A stretch of 64,000 bases of DNA from Brachybacterium phenoliresistens (GTDB taxonomy: Bacteria; Actinomycetota; Actinomycetes; Actinomycetales; Dermabacteraceae): contig NZ_KK069999.1 in assembly GCF_000576425.1 (NCBI RefSeq), forward strand, positions 47,530 through 111,529, given 5' to 3'. Below the pieces are notes generated by a model. It saw only the letters and a list, made by a program, of their open reading frames with translations. It ran no database searches and was not told where the DNA came from. The translations under genes and the position numbers were made by a program. Positions 8,816-16,937 of the stretch are shown here, piece after piece (positions within the stretch are counted from its first letter, which is position 1; each line of letters opens with the position of its first letter).

Positions 8816-10204
8816 TCAGGAGTGCGCCCGCCGCATGAGCTTCTTCTCCTCGCGGCCGATGACCGCCATGATCGCGACGACGCCGAGGGCGCAGGCGGTC
8901 AGCACCGCGAAGGCGACGTCCCAGCCGAGGTAGCGGACCATGAGGCCGACGCCGGAGGAGGCGAGGGTCGCGCCCAGCAGGTAGCCGAACAGGCCCGTGA
9001 ACCCCGCCGCGGTCCCGGCGACCTCGCGCGGGGAGAGGTCGATCGCCTGCAGGCCGATGAGCATGACCGGCCCGTAGATGAGACCGCCGATCACGGCGAC
9101 CAGCACGATCGAGACCCAGATCGGTGCGCTCAGCGGCAGCAGCCAGTAGGCCATCAGCGCCACGGCGACCAGCGCCATGAACAGCATCCCGGTGCCGGAG
9201 CGGTAGCCGCGGAAGATCCGGTCGGAGATCCAGCCGCAGGCGAGTGTGCCGAGGATGCCGGCGAGCTCGAAGGTGACGAAGCCGGTGATCCCGTCGCCGA
9301 TCTCGGCGCCGCGGACGTCGGCGAGGTACACCGTGACCCAGTTCAGCACGCCGTAGCGCAGGGCGTAGACGAAGACGTTGGCGACCGCGAGCAGCACGAT
9401 CACGCGGTTGGTCAGGACGTGCGTGCGCACGAAGCGCCACATGGACGGCTTCTCGTCGCCGTCCGCCTGGATCGACACCTTCGCCGGATCGTCGCGGTAC
9501 TCCTCGATGGGCGGCAGGCCCTCGGACTCGGGGGTGTCGCGCATCAGCCAGAAGGCGACGGCGGCCACGCCCAGGGCGATCACGGACGGGAACCAGAACG
9601 CGGCGCGCCAGTCGTCCGCCGTCCAGCTCAGGGCCGCCGCGGCGGCGACGCCGAGGCCGGCGGCGCCGACGTTGTGGGCGGTGTTCCACAGGGAGGTCTT
9701 CCAGCCGCGCTCGTTCGTGGAGAACCAGTGCACCAGGGTGCGACCGGACGCCGGCCAGCCCATCCCCTGGAACCAGCCGTTGACGAACATGACCGTCGCG
9801 AAGACGGCGATCGAGCCGGAGACCCACGGGACGGTCGCGACGAACAGGTTCACCAGCGCGCTGAGGGCCAGGCCCAGCGGCAGGAAGTAGCGGGCGTTGG
9901 AGCGGTCCGAGACCGTGGCCATGAAGAACTTGGAGAGCCCGTAGGCGAACAGGACGGCGTTGGCGATCAGGCCGATGCCGAGCTCGTCGATGCCCGTGTC
10001 CTCCATGAGCAGGGGCGCGACCAGGGAGACGTTGTTGCGGATCAGGTAGAACCCGGCGTAGCCGATGAAGATCCCCATGAACACGCCGAAGCGGCGGCGG
10101 GGGTAGACCCGGCGGACCTCCTCGTCGCTGAGGCGGGGGGCAGGGGGCGGGGCGGCGAGGAACCCGCGGCGCGTCGTCGCAGCCGGCTTCGTCGGGGCGG
10201 ACAT
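8816..10204 (-). CDS. MFS transporter, organophosphate:phosphate antiporter (GlpT/UhpT) family
   Basis: This 462-residue protein has the OPA-family hallmarks: RRRFGVFMGIFIGYAGFY followed by LIRNN near residues 35-60, and GWPASGRTLVHWFSTNERGW, then WNTAHNVGAAGLG, which resembles the GlpT segment around the phosphate-binding arginines. Twelve TM segments are expected. Relatives exchange glycerol-3-phosphate or hexose phosphates for inorganic phosphate; some (UhpC) act as sensors instead. An AAGGAG lies seven bases before ATG 10204. It sits 39 bases behind the response regulator on the same strand, so sensing and transport genes are probably linked, as in uhp systems. Confidence 0.85.
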   Translation of the reverse strand: MSAPTKPAATTRRGFLAAPPPAPRLSDEEVRRVYPRRRFGVFMGIFIGYAGFYLIRNNVSLVAPLLMEDTGIDELGIGLIANAVLFAYGLSKFFMATVSDRSNARYFLPLGLALSALVNLFVATVPWVSGSIAVFATVMFVNGWFQGMGWPASGRTLVHWFSTNERGWKTSLWNTAHNVGAAGLGVAAAAALSWTADDWRAAFWFPSVIALGVAAVAFWLMRDTPESEGLPPIEEYRDDPAKVSIQADGDEKPSMWRFVRTHVLTNRVIVLLAVANVFVYALRYGVLNWVTVYLADVRGAEIGDGITGFVTFELAGILGTLACGWISDRIFRGYRSGTGMLFMALVAVALMAYWLLPLSAPIWVSIVLVAVIGGLIYGPVMLIGLQAIDLSPREVAGTAAGFTGLFGYLLGATLASSGVGLMVRYLGWDVAFAVLTACALGVVAIMAVIGREEKKLMRRAHS

Positions 10205-10243
10205 CGTTCTCCTTCATCGTCGGGGAGGGACGATGCCACCCTG

Positions 10244-10996
10244 TCAACGGCCCGGTGACCGCGGGGTGTCGGACGGTGACGTTCGGTGACGATGCTCGGC
10301 GGACAGGACCCGCAGCCGGTACCCCTGGCCGCGGACCGCCTCGATGAGGTCCTCGGGCGCGCCCTGGGAGCGCATCTGCTGGCGCAGCCGGTACACCATC
10401 GACTTGACCATGTCGCGCCCGCCCTCGGCGCTCGCGGTCCCCCACACGTCGCGCAGCAGGGAGCGCAGCGGGACGGGCCGCCCGGCCTCCTGGGCGAGGC
10501 GGGCCAGCAGCCGCAGCTCGGTCTCCGGCAGCTGGATCGGGGCCCCGTCCCAGCTGGCGCTCCCCGCGTCGCGGTCCACGCGCAGCGCCCCGCAGCGCAG
10601 CGCCCCGCGGCCGCCGGGGACGGCGGCGGTGCGCCGCAGCACGGCCGTGACGCGCAGGGCCAGCTCCCGGGGGCTGAAGGGCTTGGTGAGGTAGTCGTCG
10701 GCCCCGGCGCTGAGCCCGGCCACGCGGTCGTCGACCTCGCCGAGCGCGGTCAGCAGGATGACCGGCAGCTCGGAGGCGTCGCGCAGGCTGCGGCACAGCT
10801 CGATGCCGCTCTCCCCCGGCATCATCACGTCGAGCACCACGAGGTCGACGTCGCCGCCGGCGAGCACCGCGCGCGCCGCGGCGGCGTCCCGGGCGATCAC
10901 GGTCCGCAGGCCCTGCGTCTCCAGGGCGAAGGAGATGATCGCGGTCATCTGCTCCTCGTCGTCGACGACGAGGATGCGCGGACTCGGCTCCGCCAT
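10244..10996 (-). CDS. OmpR-family response regulator
   Basis: This 250-residue regulator has an N-terminal receiver domain with the acidic pair in VVDDEEQ, phosphoacceptor Asp56 (VVLDVMMPG), the switch Thr in LLTA and conserved Lys105 (DDYLTKPFSP). A winged-helix DNA-binding domain follows (about 130-235), ending in YRLRQQM...AVRGQGYRLRVL. It should be phosphorylated by the histidine kinase whose gene ends two bases upstream and then bind target promoters. The most likely target is the adjacent OPA transporter gene. Binding sites were not identified. Confidence 0.92.
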   Translation of the reverse strand: MAEPSPRILVVDDEEQMTAIISFALETQGLRTVIARDAAAARAVLAGGDVDLVVLDVMMPGESGIELCRSLRDASELPVILLTALGEVDDRVAGLSAGADDYLTKPFSPRELALRVTAVLRRTAAVPGGRGALRCGALRVDRDAGSASWDGAPIQLPETELRLLARLAQEAGRPVPLRSLLRDVWGTASAEGGRDMVKSMVYRLRQQMRSQGAPEDLIEAVRGQGYRLRVLSAEHRHRTSPSDTPRSPGR

Positions 10997-10997
10997 C

Positions 10998-11786
10998 TCA
11001 GCCCTCCTCCCCGCCCGGCGCGGGCCAGGGCAGCACCACCATGATGCGGGTCCCGCGGCGGCTCAGGGTGTCCACGACGATGCGGCCCCCGTGGGCGTCG
11101 ACGATCCGCGTGATGACGTCCATGCCGATCCCGGTCCCCTCGGGGTGGCCGCTGCCGCCGGGGGCGAACAGGGCGTCGCGGGCCTGCTCGTCCATGCCGG
11201 CGCCGTCGTCGGCGACCTCGATGACCGCTCCCTCGACGGTCTCGTCCACACGCACGGACACGCGCGCCTCCGGGCCGGCATGGCGGATCGCGTTGCCCAG
11301 GAGGTTCCACAGGACCTGCCGGATCATCCCCGCATCGACCTCGAGGACGAGCGGCCCGCCGCGGCTGTCGAGCTCCACCGGGCGGCGGCGGATGCGTCGC
11401 AGCTCGAGCACGGTCTCGCGCGCGAGGGCGCGCACGTCGACCGCCGTGCGGTCCAGGGCCGGGGTGCCGGCGTCCCACCGGGCCTCCAGCAGGAACCCCT
11501 CCGCCATCCCGATCACGAGCGTCGTGTTGTCCACGATCGTCGCGACGAAGGAGCGCTGGCGGCGGTTGAGCGGTCCGGGGCTCTCCTCGGCGAGCAGCTC
11601 GCCGGCGCCGCGGACGAGGGCCAGCGGGGTGCGGATCTCATGGGAGAGCATCCGCACGACGGCGCGGTCGGCCGCGACGGCCGGAGGCGGCGCGGCCGCC
11701 GCCGGACGGCGCGCACGGCCCAGCAGCAGCCCTGCCGCCGCCCCGATGAGGAGTCCCAGCAGCCCAGCCCCGAGCACCGCGTCCAT
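10998..11786 (-). CDS. sensor histidine kinase with minimal N-terminus
   Basis: This 262-residue kinase has one N-terminal hydrophobic helix (about residues 4-23), then an H-box HEIRTPLALV with phospho-accepting His49, an N-box QVLWNLLGNAIRHA, G1 VADDGAGMD and G2 GTGIGMDVITRIVDAHGG. There is no extracellular loop, HAMP or PAS domain, so it cannot sense an outside ligand on its own in the usual way. The family is HisKA/HATPase_c. ATG 11786 follows TAGGGT by seven bases, consistent with a leaderless message. It is the first gene of a kinase-regulator-transporter run. Confidence 0.88.
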   Translation of the reverse strand: MDAVLGAGLLGLLIGAAAGLLLGRARRPAAAAPPPAVAADRAVVRMLSHEIRTPLALVRGAGELLAEESPGPLNRRQRSFVATIVDNTTLVIGMAEGFLLEARWDAGTPALDRTAVDVRALARETVLELRRIRRRPVELDSRGGPLVLEVDAGMIRQVLWNLLGNAIRHAGPEARVSVRVDETVEGAVIEVADDGAGMDEQARDALFAPGGSGHPEGTGIGMDVITRIVDAHGGRIVVDTLSRRGTRIMVVLPWPAPGGEEG

Positions 11787-11793
11787 GCCCCGG

Positions 11794-11799
11794 ACCCTA
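11794..11799 (-). promoter_or_regulatory. -10 box TAGGGT before histidine kinase
   Basis: On the minus strand TAGGGT lies seven bases before the ATG at 11786, giving a leaderless or near-leaderless start. It is 15 bases from the opposing -10 box for rlmC, so the two divergent promoters overlap. Confidence 0.4.
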
Positions 11800-11814
11800 C
11801 CGTCCCGGCGCCCG

Positions 11815-11820
11815 TAGACT
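11815..11820 (+). promoter_or_regulatory. -10 box TAGACT, leaderless start of rlmC
   Basis: TAGACT stands six bases before the GTG at 11827. There is no purine-rich ribosome binding site between them, so the spacing fits a leaderless message. Confidence 0.45.
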
Positions 11821-11826
11821 TCCCCG

Positions 11827-12951
11827 GTGCGCTGCCACCACTTCGACGCGGGCACCTGCCGCTCCTGCACCCTGCTGGGCATGCCGCGGGCGCGCCAGGT
11901 GGCGACCTCGCGCGAGCGCATCGAGGCGCTGCTGGCGCCGTTCCTCGCCCCGGGGACGGTGTGGGACGCGCCGATCCTCAGCGCCGACGCCGGCTTCCGG
12001 GCGAAGGCGAAGATGGTCGTCACCGGCACCGCGCAGGACCCGGTCCTCGGCATCGCCACCGGCGTCGACCTGGTGGACTGCCCGCTGTACCCGTCGGGCG
12101 TCGAGGAGCTCCTCGAGCAGGTCCGGCGGCTGATCCGCCGGGCCCAGGTCCCGCCGTACGACGTGGCCCGCCGGCGCGGGGAGCTCAAGCACGTGCTGGT
12201 GACCGTCTCCCCGGACGGCGAGCTGATGCTGCGCCTGGTGCTGCGCAGCCCCGGCCCGCTCGGGCGGATCCGCGAGCACCTGCCGGCCCTGCTCGCGGCC
12301 GCCCCGCGGCTGCGGGTGGTCAGCGCGAACATCCACCCCGAGCACAAGGCCGTCCTGGAGGGCGCCGAGGAGGTGCACCTGGCCGGGGACGAGGCCCTGG
12401 AGGTGCGCACCGGCGACGTCACCCTGCGGGTGCGCCCGCAGTCCTTCCTGCAGACCAACACCGAGGTCGCCGGCGCCCTGTACCGCCAGGTCGCGGACTG
12501 GGTCGACGAGATCGCCCCGGCGACGCTGTGGGACCTGTACTGCGGGATCGGCGGCTTCGCCCTCCACTGCGCCCGGTCGAGCGAGGTCACCGGGGTGGAG
12601 CTGTCGGCCCAGGCCATCGAGGCGGCCCGGGAGGCGGCCGCGGCCGCCGGCCTCGCTGCGACCTTCCATGCGGCCGATGCGACCGCCTGGGCGATCGCCG
12701 AGGCGCGGCGCATCGGGCCGCCCGATGCGGTGATCGTGAACCCGCCGCGCCGCGGCATCGGCCCCGACCTCGCCGGGTTCCTCGAGACCTCCGGCGTGCG
12801 CGACGTGATCTACTCCAGCTGCAACCCCGCCACCCTGGCCCGCGACCTCGCCGCCATGCCCGCGCTGCGCATCGTCGCCGGGCGCCTGGTGGACATGTTC
12901 CCGCACACGGAGCATGAGGAGGTCGTGGTCCGTCTGCGCCGGATACAGTGA
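11827..12951 (+). CDS. rlmC: 23S rRNA (uracil-C5)-methyltransferase RlmC-like
   Basis: This 374-residue protein opens with the iron-sulfur motif of the RlmC/RlmD/TrmA family (Cys3, Cys11, Cys14 and Cys85). The SAM-binding loop is DLYCGIGGF (236-244), followed by NPPRRG (305-310) and the nucleophilic Cys332 in YSSCNPATLARDL; the final EHEEVV supplies the general-base Glu. It transfers a methyl group from SAM to C5 of a uracil in 23S rRNA. The N-terminus resembles RlmC (U747) more than RlmD, which has an extra TRAM domain. The GTG start is fixed by the cluster Cys3. The exact target base is inferred from family resemblance. Confidence 0.88.
   Translation: MRCHHFDAGTCRSCTLLGMPRARQVATSRERIEALLAPFLAPGTVWDAPILSADAGFRAKAKMVVTGTAQDPVLGIATGVDLVDCPLYPSGVEELLEQVRRLIRRAQVPPYDVARRRGELKHVLVTVSPDGELMLRLVLRSPGPLGRIREHLPALLAAAPRLRVVSANIHPEHKAVLEGAEEVHLAGDEALEVRTGDVTLRVRPQSFLQTNTEVAGALYRQVADWVDEIAPATLWDLYCGIGGFALHCARSSEVTGVELSAQAIEAAREAAAAAGLAATFHAADATAWAIAEARRIGPPDAVIVNPPRRGIGPDLAGFLETSGVRDVIYSSCNPATLARDLAAMPALRIVAGRLVDMFPHTEHEEVVVRLRRIQ
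12944..12949 (+). promoter_or_regulatory. -10 box TACAGT, leaderless start of asparaginase
   Basis: TACAGT at the very end of rlmC lies six bases before the asparaginase ATG at 12956. This suggests a separate leaderless transcript in addition to read-through from rlmC. Confidence 0.4.
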
Positions 12952-12955
12952 ACGG

Positions 12956-13948
12956 ATGAGCCCCCTGCGCGTGGCTGTCCTGTCCCTGGGCGGCACCATC
13001 TTCATGTCCCAGGACCCGGCCGGATCCGGCGCCGCGCCGGGCACCGACGGGCACGCCGCCGTCACCGGCATCGTCGTCGACGGGGTGGCGGTCGACCACC
13101 ACGAGGTCGCGAACATCGGATCCCCGTCGATCCGGCCCGCCCACCTGCGCGAGGCCCTGGATCTGGCCCGGGCGGCGGTCGACGCCGGTGCCACGGGCGT
13201 CGTCCTCAGCCACGGCACGGACACCCTGGAGGAGTCGGCCTTCCTGCTGGAGCGCTACTGGGACCGCCCCCAGCCCCTGGTGCTGACCGGGGCGATGCGG
13301 GCCGCGAACGCCCCGGGGGCCGACGGCCCCGCCAACCTGCGCGACGCCGTGCGGGCGGCCGTCGCCCCCGCCGCCCGGGCGCTGGGCGTGCTGGTGGTCA
13401 TGGATGCCCAGGCCCATGGCGCCGACCGCGTCTCCAAGCTGTCCTCCCGCTCCATCGGCGCCTTCGGCTCGGAGCCGTCCGGGCCGCTGGCCGTGGTCGC
13501 CGAACGGGACCTCCACCTGCTGCATCGGCCGCTGGGCCGGGCCGCCCTCATCGGCGGGGACCTGCCGCGGGAGCTGCCGGCCGTGCCCGTGCTGGCGCTG
13601 GGCATCGGGGACGACGCCGCGCTGCTGGACGCCGTGCCCGCCGGCGCGCTCGCGGGCCTCGTGCTGGTGGGCTCGGGCATGGGCCATGTGCCCGCCTCGG
13701 CCATGGACCGGGTGCGGGCGCTGGTCGCCGCCGGCACCGCCGTGGTGGTCGCGACGCGGACCCCGCGCGGCGGCACCTCGGACCGCCACTACTCCTACCC
13801 GGGCAGCGAGGTGGACCTCCTCGCCGCGGGCGCGACCATGGCCGGTCTGCTGCCGGCGCACAAGGCGCGGCTGCTGCTGCAGGCGCTGCTGGCCGACGGC
13901 GCCGGGCCCGCGCGGATCCGTGCGGCCTTCGCCGACTTCGCCGTGTGA
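12956..13948 (+). CDS. L-asparaginase
   Basis: This 330-residue enzyme hydrolyses asparagine to aspartate and ammonia. The first catalytic Thr is in LSLGGTIFM (Thr14) and the second in [10 protein letters not shown] (86-90), both standard for the bacterial asparaginase/glutaminase family. There is no signal peptide, so the protein is cytoplasmic, in line with nitrogen recycling rather than scavenging. ATG 12956 lies four bases after the rlmC stop and directly behind a -10 box. Type I versus type II cannot be settled without an alignment. Confidence 0.88.
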   Translation: MSPLRVAVLSLGGTIFMSQDPAGSGAAPGTDGHAAVTGIVVDGVAVDHHEVANIGSPSIRPAHLREALDLARAAVDAGATGVVLSHGTDTLEESAFLLERYWDRPQPLVLTGAMRAANAPGADGPANLRDAVRAAVAPAARALGVLVVMDAQAHGADRVSKLSSRSIGAFGSEPSGPLAVVAERDLHLLHRPLGRAALIGGDLPRELPAVPVLALGIGDDAALLDAVPAGALAGLVLVGSGMGHVPASAMDRVRALVAAGTAVVVATRTPRGGTSDRHYSYPGSEVDLLAAGATMAGLLPAHKARLLLQALLADGAGPARIRAAFADFAV

Positions 13949-14019
13949 ACACCCCGACAGCCACGGCGCCGCGAGCAGTGACACACTGGGAGCATCGGCC
14001 TTCGACCCAAGGAGCACCT

Positions 14020-14919
14020 ATGAGCGTCCCCCTCGATCCCGCACCGTCCCTGCAGCAGTACGCGCATCCGGAGAAGCTCGTCACCACCGCCTGGCTGGCC
14101 GAGAACCTGGGCACCGAGGGCCTCGTGGTCGTCGAGTCCGACGAGGACGTGCTGCTGTACGAGACGGGCCACATCCCCGGCGCCGTGAAGATCGACTGGC
14201 ACCTGGACCTCAACGACCCCGTCACCCGCGACTACGTCGACGGGGAGGGCTTCGCGCAGCTCATGGCGCGCAGCGGCATCTCCCGGGACACGACCATCGT
14301 CGTCTACGGCGACAAGTCGAACTGGTGGGCCGCCTACGCCCTGTGGGTGTTCGAGCTGTTCGGCCACCCCGACGTGCGCCTGCTCGACGGCGGCCGCGCC
14401 GCCTGGCAGGCCGAGGGACGGCCGATGACGAAGGACGCCCCGGAGCCCGCCGCCGCCGACTACCCGGTGGTCCCCCGCGAGGACGCCCCGATCCGTGCTT
14501 ACCGCGAGCAGGTCCTCGACTTCCTCGGCGGGCAGCTGGTCGACGTGCGCTCCCCGCAGGAGTACACCGGCGAGCGCACCCACATGCCCGACTACCCGCA
14601 GGAGGGCACCGTGCGCGGCGGGCACATCCCCACGGCGCATTCCGTGCCGTGGGCCCGCGCCGCCGCCGAGGACGGCCGCTTCAAGGGTCGTGAGGACCTC
14701 GAGGCGATCTACCTCGCCGAGCAGGGCTTCGACGCCTCCGCCCCGGTGATCGCCTACTGCCGCATCGGCGAGCGCTCGAGCCACACCTGGTTCGTGCTGC
14801 GCTACCTGCTGGGGTTCGAGGACGTGCGCAACTATGACGGCTCCTGGACCGAGTGGGGCAACGCCGTGCGCCTGCCGATCGCCATCGGCGAGGAGCCCGG
14901 CGAGGCCCCGGCCCGATGA
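14020..14919 (+). CDS. thiosulfate/mercaptopyruvate sulfurtransferase (tandem rhodanese)
   Basis: This 299-residue enzyme has two rhodanese domains. The C-terminal one carries active-site Cys247 in [14 protein letters not shown], which takes up the persulfide sulfur. The N-terminal one has Asp ([10 protein letters not shown], about residue 98) where the Cys would be, so it is structural, as usual in this family. It donates sulfur to thiophilic acceptors. An AAGGAG eight bases before ATG 14020 sets the start. The stop overlaps the sufE start (ATGA), and that pairing suggests a shared role in sulfur mobilisation. Confidence 0.92.
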   Translation: MSVPLDPAPSLQQYAHPEKLVTTAWLAENLGTEGLVVVESDEDVLLYETGHIPGAVKIDWHLDLNDPVTRDYVDGEGFAQLMARSGISRDTTIVVYGDKSNWWAAYALWVFELFGHPDVRLLDGGRAAWQAEGRPMTKDAPEPAAADYPVVPREDAPIRAYREQVLDFLGGQLVDVRSPQEYTGERTHMPDYPQEGTVRGGHIPTAHSVPWARAAAEDGRFKGREDLEAIYLAEQGFDASAPVIAYCRIGERSSHTWFVLRYLLGFEDVRNYDGSWTEWGNAVRLPIAIGEEPGEAPAR

Positions 14920-15368
14920 GCGCTCCCGCCCCGCTGCCCGCGGCCTTCGCGGAGATCGTCGACGACTTCCAGGCGCTCGGCGGCCGCGACCGGCTGCAGC
15001 TGCTGCTGGAGTTCTCCGAGGGACTGCCGGCGCTGCCCGAGCGGTATGCCGAGCACCCCGAGCTGCTCGAGCCCGTGCCGGAGTGCCAGTCGCCGATCTT
15101 CCTGGTCACCGAGGTGGAGGGCACCGGCCGGGAGGCCACCGCCCACCTGTTCTTCTCCGCCCCGCCGGAGGCGCCGACCACCCGGGGCTTCGCCGGGATC
15201 CTCGCCGAGGGCCTCGAGGGCCTCACCGTGGGCGAGGTGCTCGACGTCCCCGCCGACGTCACCGAGCAGCTGGGCCTCGCCGAGGTCGTCAGCCCCCTGC
15301 GCCTGCGGGGCATGGCCGGCATGCTGGGCCGCATCAAGCGCCAGCTCGCCGAGCGCGCCGGGGCCTGA
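14916..15368 (+). CDS. sufE: SufE family sulfur-acceptor protein
   Basis: This 150-residue protein matches SufE: an N-terminal helix [11 protein letters not shown], then [10 protein letters not shown] with acceptor Cys57, and a C-terminal [13 protein letters not shown] and [15 protein letters not shown] stretch. SufE normally accepts a persulfide from the cysteine desulfurase SufS and feeds iron-sulfur assembly. Here it is translationally coupled to a sulfurtransferase rather than to sufS. Such sulfurtransferase-sufE pairs are common in actinobacteria. A large hairpin follows its stop codon. Confidence 0.92.
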   Translation: MSAPAPLPAAFAEIVDDFQALGGRDRLQLLLEFSEGLPALPERYAEHPELLEPVPECQSPIFLVTEVEGTGREATAHLFFSAPPEAPTTRGFAGILAEGLEGLTVGEVLDVPADVTEQLGLAEVVSPLRLRGMAGMLGRIKRQLAERAGA

Positions 15369-15370
15369 GC

Positions 15371-15485
15371 CCGCCCGTCCGACCTCCCCCTCCCCCGGCG
15401 GCGAGTGCCGCCTCACGAGCCAGATCGGCCCGGATCCGGTTCGTGAGGCGGCACTCGCGGCGGGGCGGGCGGGAGGTCGCGGCGG
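15371..15485. repeat. large nested inverted repeat, 58-nt near-perfect hairpin
   Basis: The core runs from 15401 to 15458: 26-base arms with one mismatch and one G-T pair around a six-base loop (15427-15432). The outer 18 base pairs (15401-15418 with 15441-15458) are perfect. A second stem pairs 15380-15388 with 15471-15479, and CCGCC at 15371 can pair with GGCGG at 15481. No T-run follows, so it is not a classical intrinsic terminator, though it could stop transcription after sufE. It may instead be a dispersed repeat element; no second copy was noticed in this window. Confidence 0.75.
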
Positions 15486-15493
15486 GGCACCCC

Positions 15494-15537
15494 TTGCATC
15501 CCGCGAGTTAGCGATATATCGTGATGCTACGCGATAT
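15494..15537 (+). promoter_or_regulatory. padR promoter and putative PadR operator
   Basis: A TTGCAT (15494-15499) and a TATATC region could form a promoter. Over it lies the palindrome CGATATATCG (15512-15521). An inverted repeat ATATCG (15516-15521) pairs with CGATAT (15532-15537) across ten bases. AT-rich dyads of this kind just before a padR gene are typical of autoregulatory PadR operators. The assignment is by position and symmetry. Confidence 0.55.
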
Positions 15538-15551
15538 GAAAGGATACGATC

Positions 15552-16247
15552 ATGCATACCCATCATGACCACCACGAGCGCCCCGACCGCGGGCGCCGGC
15601 ATCACGACGAGGACTGGGACAGGGAGCTTCCGGGCGAGGGGCCGCGCGTCGGCCGTGGACCCCGGGGAGGCCGCGGCGGCCGGGGCTTCGGGCCGGGCTT
15701 CGGGCCGGGCTTCGGTCCCGGACCGGACGGCGAGCGCGGCCCGCGCCGCGGCGGCGGCCGCGGGCGCGGCGGCGGTCCGCATCGGGCGCCCCGCGGGGAC
15801 GTGCGCACCGCGGTGCTGCTGCTCCTGCAGGAGGAGCCGATGCACGGCTACCAGCTCATGCAGACCATCGCCGAGCGCACCGGAGGGCGCTGGAGCCCCA
15901 GCCCCGGCGCCATCTACCCGACCCTCAGCCTGCTGGAGGACGAGGGCCTGGTCGCCACCGAGAAGGAGGGCGGGCGCAAGCTCGCGAGCCTGACCGACGC
16001 GGGCCGCCGCCACGTCGAGGAGAGCTCCTCCTCGTGGTCGAACCCGTTCCCCGGGCAGGACCCGCACTCCGACGAGGAGCGCGTGGACCTGCGCTCGCTG
16101 ATGTTCGAGCTGCGCGGCGCGGTCCGCGAGGTGGGCCGGGCCGGCAGCGAGGCACAGATCGCCGAGGCCGCCGAGATCCTGGAGAGCGCGCGGGCCCGGA
16201 TGTACCGGATCCTCGCGGGCGAGACCCCTCCCGCGACCGGGTCCTGA
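15552..16247 (+). CDS. PadR family transcriptional regulator with His/Gly-rich N-tail
   Basis: This 231-residue regulator has a PadR winged helix at about residues 86-160 (AVLLLLQEEPMHGYQLMQTI, then SPSPGAIYPTLSLLEDEGLV), followed by a C-terminal dimerisation helix. The first 80 residues are unusual: a His/Asp-rich start (MHTHHDHHERPD) and a low-complexity Gly/Arg/Pro stretch with GPGF repeats. A histidine cluster suggests metal binding, but this is inference. PadR proteins usually repress their own gene and an efflux or detoxification gene. No obvious target lies next to it: the following gene converges with no gap at all. Confidence 0.88.
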   Translation: MHTHHDHHERPDRGRRHHDEDWDRELPGEGPRVGRGPRGGRGGRGFGPGFGPGFGPGPDGERGPRRGGGRGRGGGPHRAPRGDVRTAVLLLLQEEPMHGYQLMQTIAERTGGRWSPSPGAIYPTLSLLEDEGLVATEKEGGRKLASLTDAGRRHVEESSSSWSNPFPGQDPHSDEERVDLRSLMFELRGAVREVGRAGSEAQIAEAAEILESARARMYRILAGETPPATGS

Positions 16248-16937
16248 TCAGGCCGGGACCGCCACGACCGCGGCGACGACCAGGGCGCAGACGGCGACCA
16301 GCAGGGCGTCGCCGCGCCCCAGGGGCACCGGCCGCCAGACGGTGCGGGGCCCGTCGGTCAGGCCCCGGGACTCCAGGGCGAAGGCCAGCCGCTCCCCGGA
16401 GCGCAGCGAGCCGACCAGCAGCGCGAAGGCGCAGCGGCCCAGCTGGCGCGGGGACAGCCTCTCCCGCCCCGACCGCACGAGATGCGCCCGGGTGATGGTC
16501 CGCCAGCGCCCCGGCAGATGCTCGAGCATGCGGTGCCCGGCCATCAGCGCATAGGCGATGCGAGGGCTCAGCCGGGCATGCTGGACCAGGGAGACCATGA
16601 GGGCGCGCGGCTCCGCGGCCCGCGCGAGGATCAGCGAGGCGGTGCCGATGGCCAGGGCCCGCAGGCCCAGCGCCACGCCGATGATCAGCCCCTCCGGGGC
16701 GGGGCGCGTGAGCGCGTTGACCACCACGATCCCGGCCGCGAACAGCACGAACGGGATCTGGGCGAGCGCCAGGCGCCGCGGAGGGAAGCGGGCGCCCGCG
16801 AGGGCGGCCAGCAGCAACAGCGCGTACAGGGCGCCCAGCCGCGGCACGTCGTGCAGGAACAGGGTGACCACGCTGGTGGCCAGCACCAGCCCCAGCAGCA
16901 CCGTCGGGTTGCGGCGCGCGAGGTAGGCGGGCCTCAT
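16248..16937 (-). CDS. ykoC: ECF transporter T component (YkoC-like)
   Basis: This 229-residue integral membrane protein matches EcfT/CbiQ: four to five hydrophobic segments, and the coupling-helix motifs seen as LARAAEPRALMVSLVQHARL and RSLRSGERLAFALESRGL (the ARG/SRG signatures that contact the ATPases). It links substrate-binding YkoE to the ATPase YkoD. Its ATG overlaps the ykoD stop by four bases and it is the last gene of the TPP-riboswitch operon. Its stop codon abuts that of the converging padR gene. Confidence 0.85.
   Translation of the reverse strand: MRPAYLARRNPTVLLGLVLATSVVTLFLHDVPRLGALYALLLLAALAGARFPPRRLALAQIPFVLFAAGIVVVNALTRPAPEGLIIGVALGLRALAIGTASLILARAAEPRALMVSLVQHARLSPRIAYALMAGHRMLEHLPGRWRTITRAHLVRSGRERLSPRQLGRCAFALLVGSLRSGERLAFALESRGLTDGPRTVWRPVPLGRGDALLVAVCALVVAAVVAVPA

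Noticed and set aside
10242..10247. TTGACA at the response regulator stop as -35 of a separate transporter promoter
   Set aside because: No acceptable -10 box lies at 16-19 bases; the best candidate (GACGAT at 20 bases) is weak.
15371..15485. Reading the large hairpin as a simple rho-independent terminator
   Set aside because: Stem length is far above normal and no T-run follows; it is kept as a repeat with termination only as a possibility.
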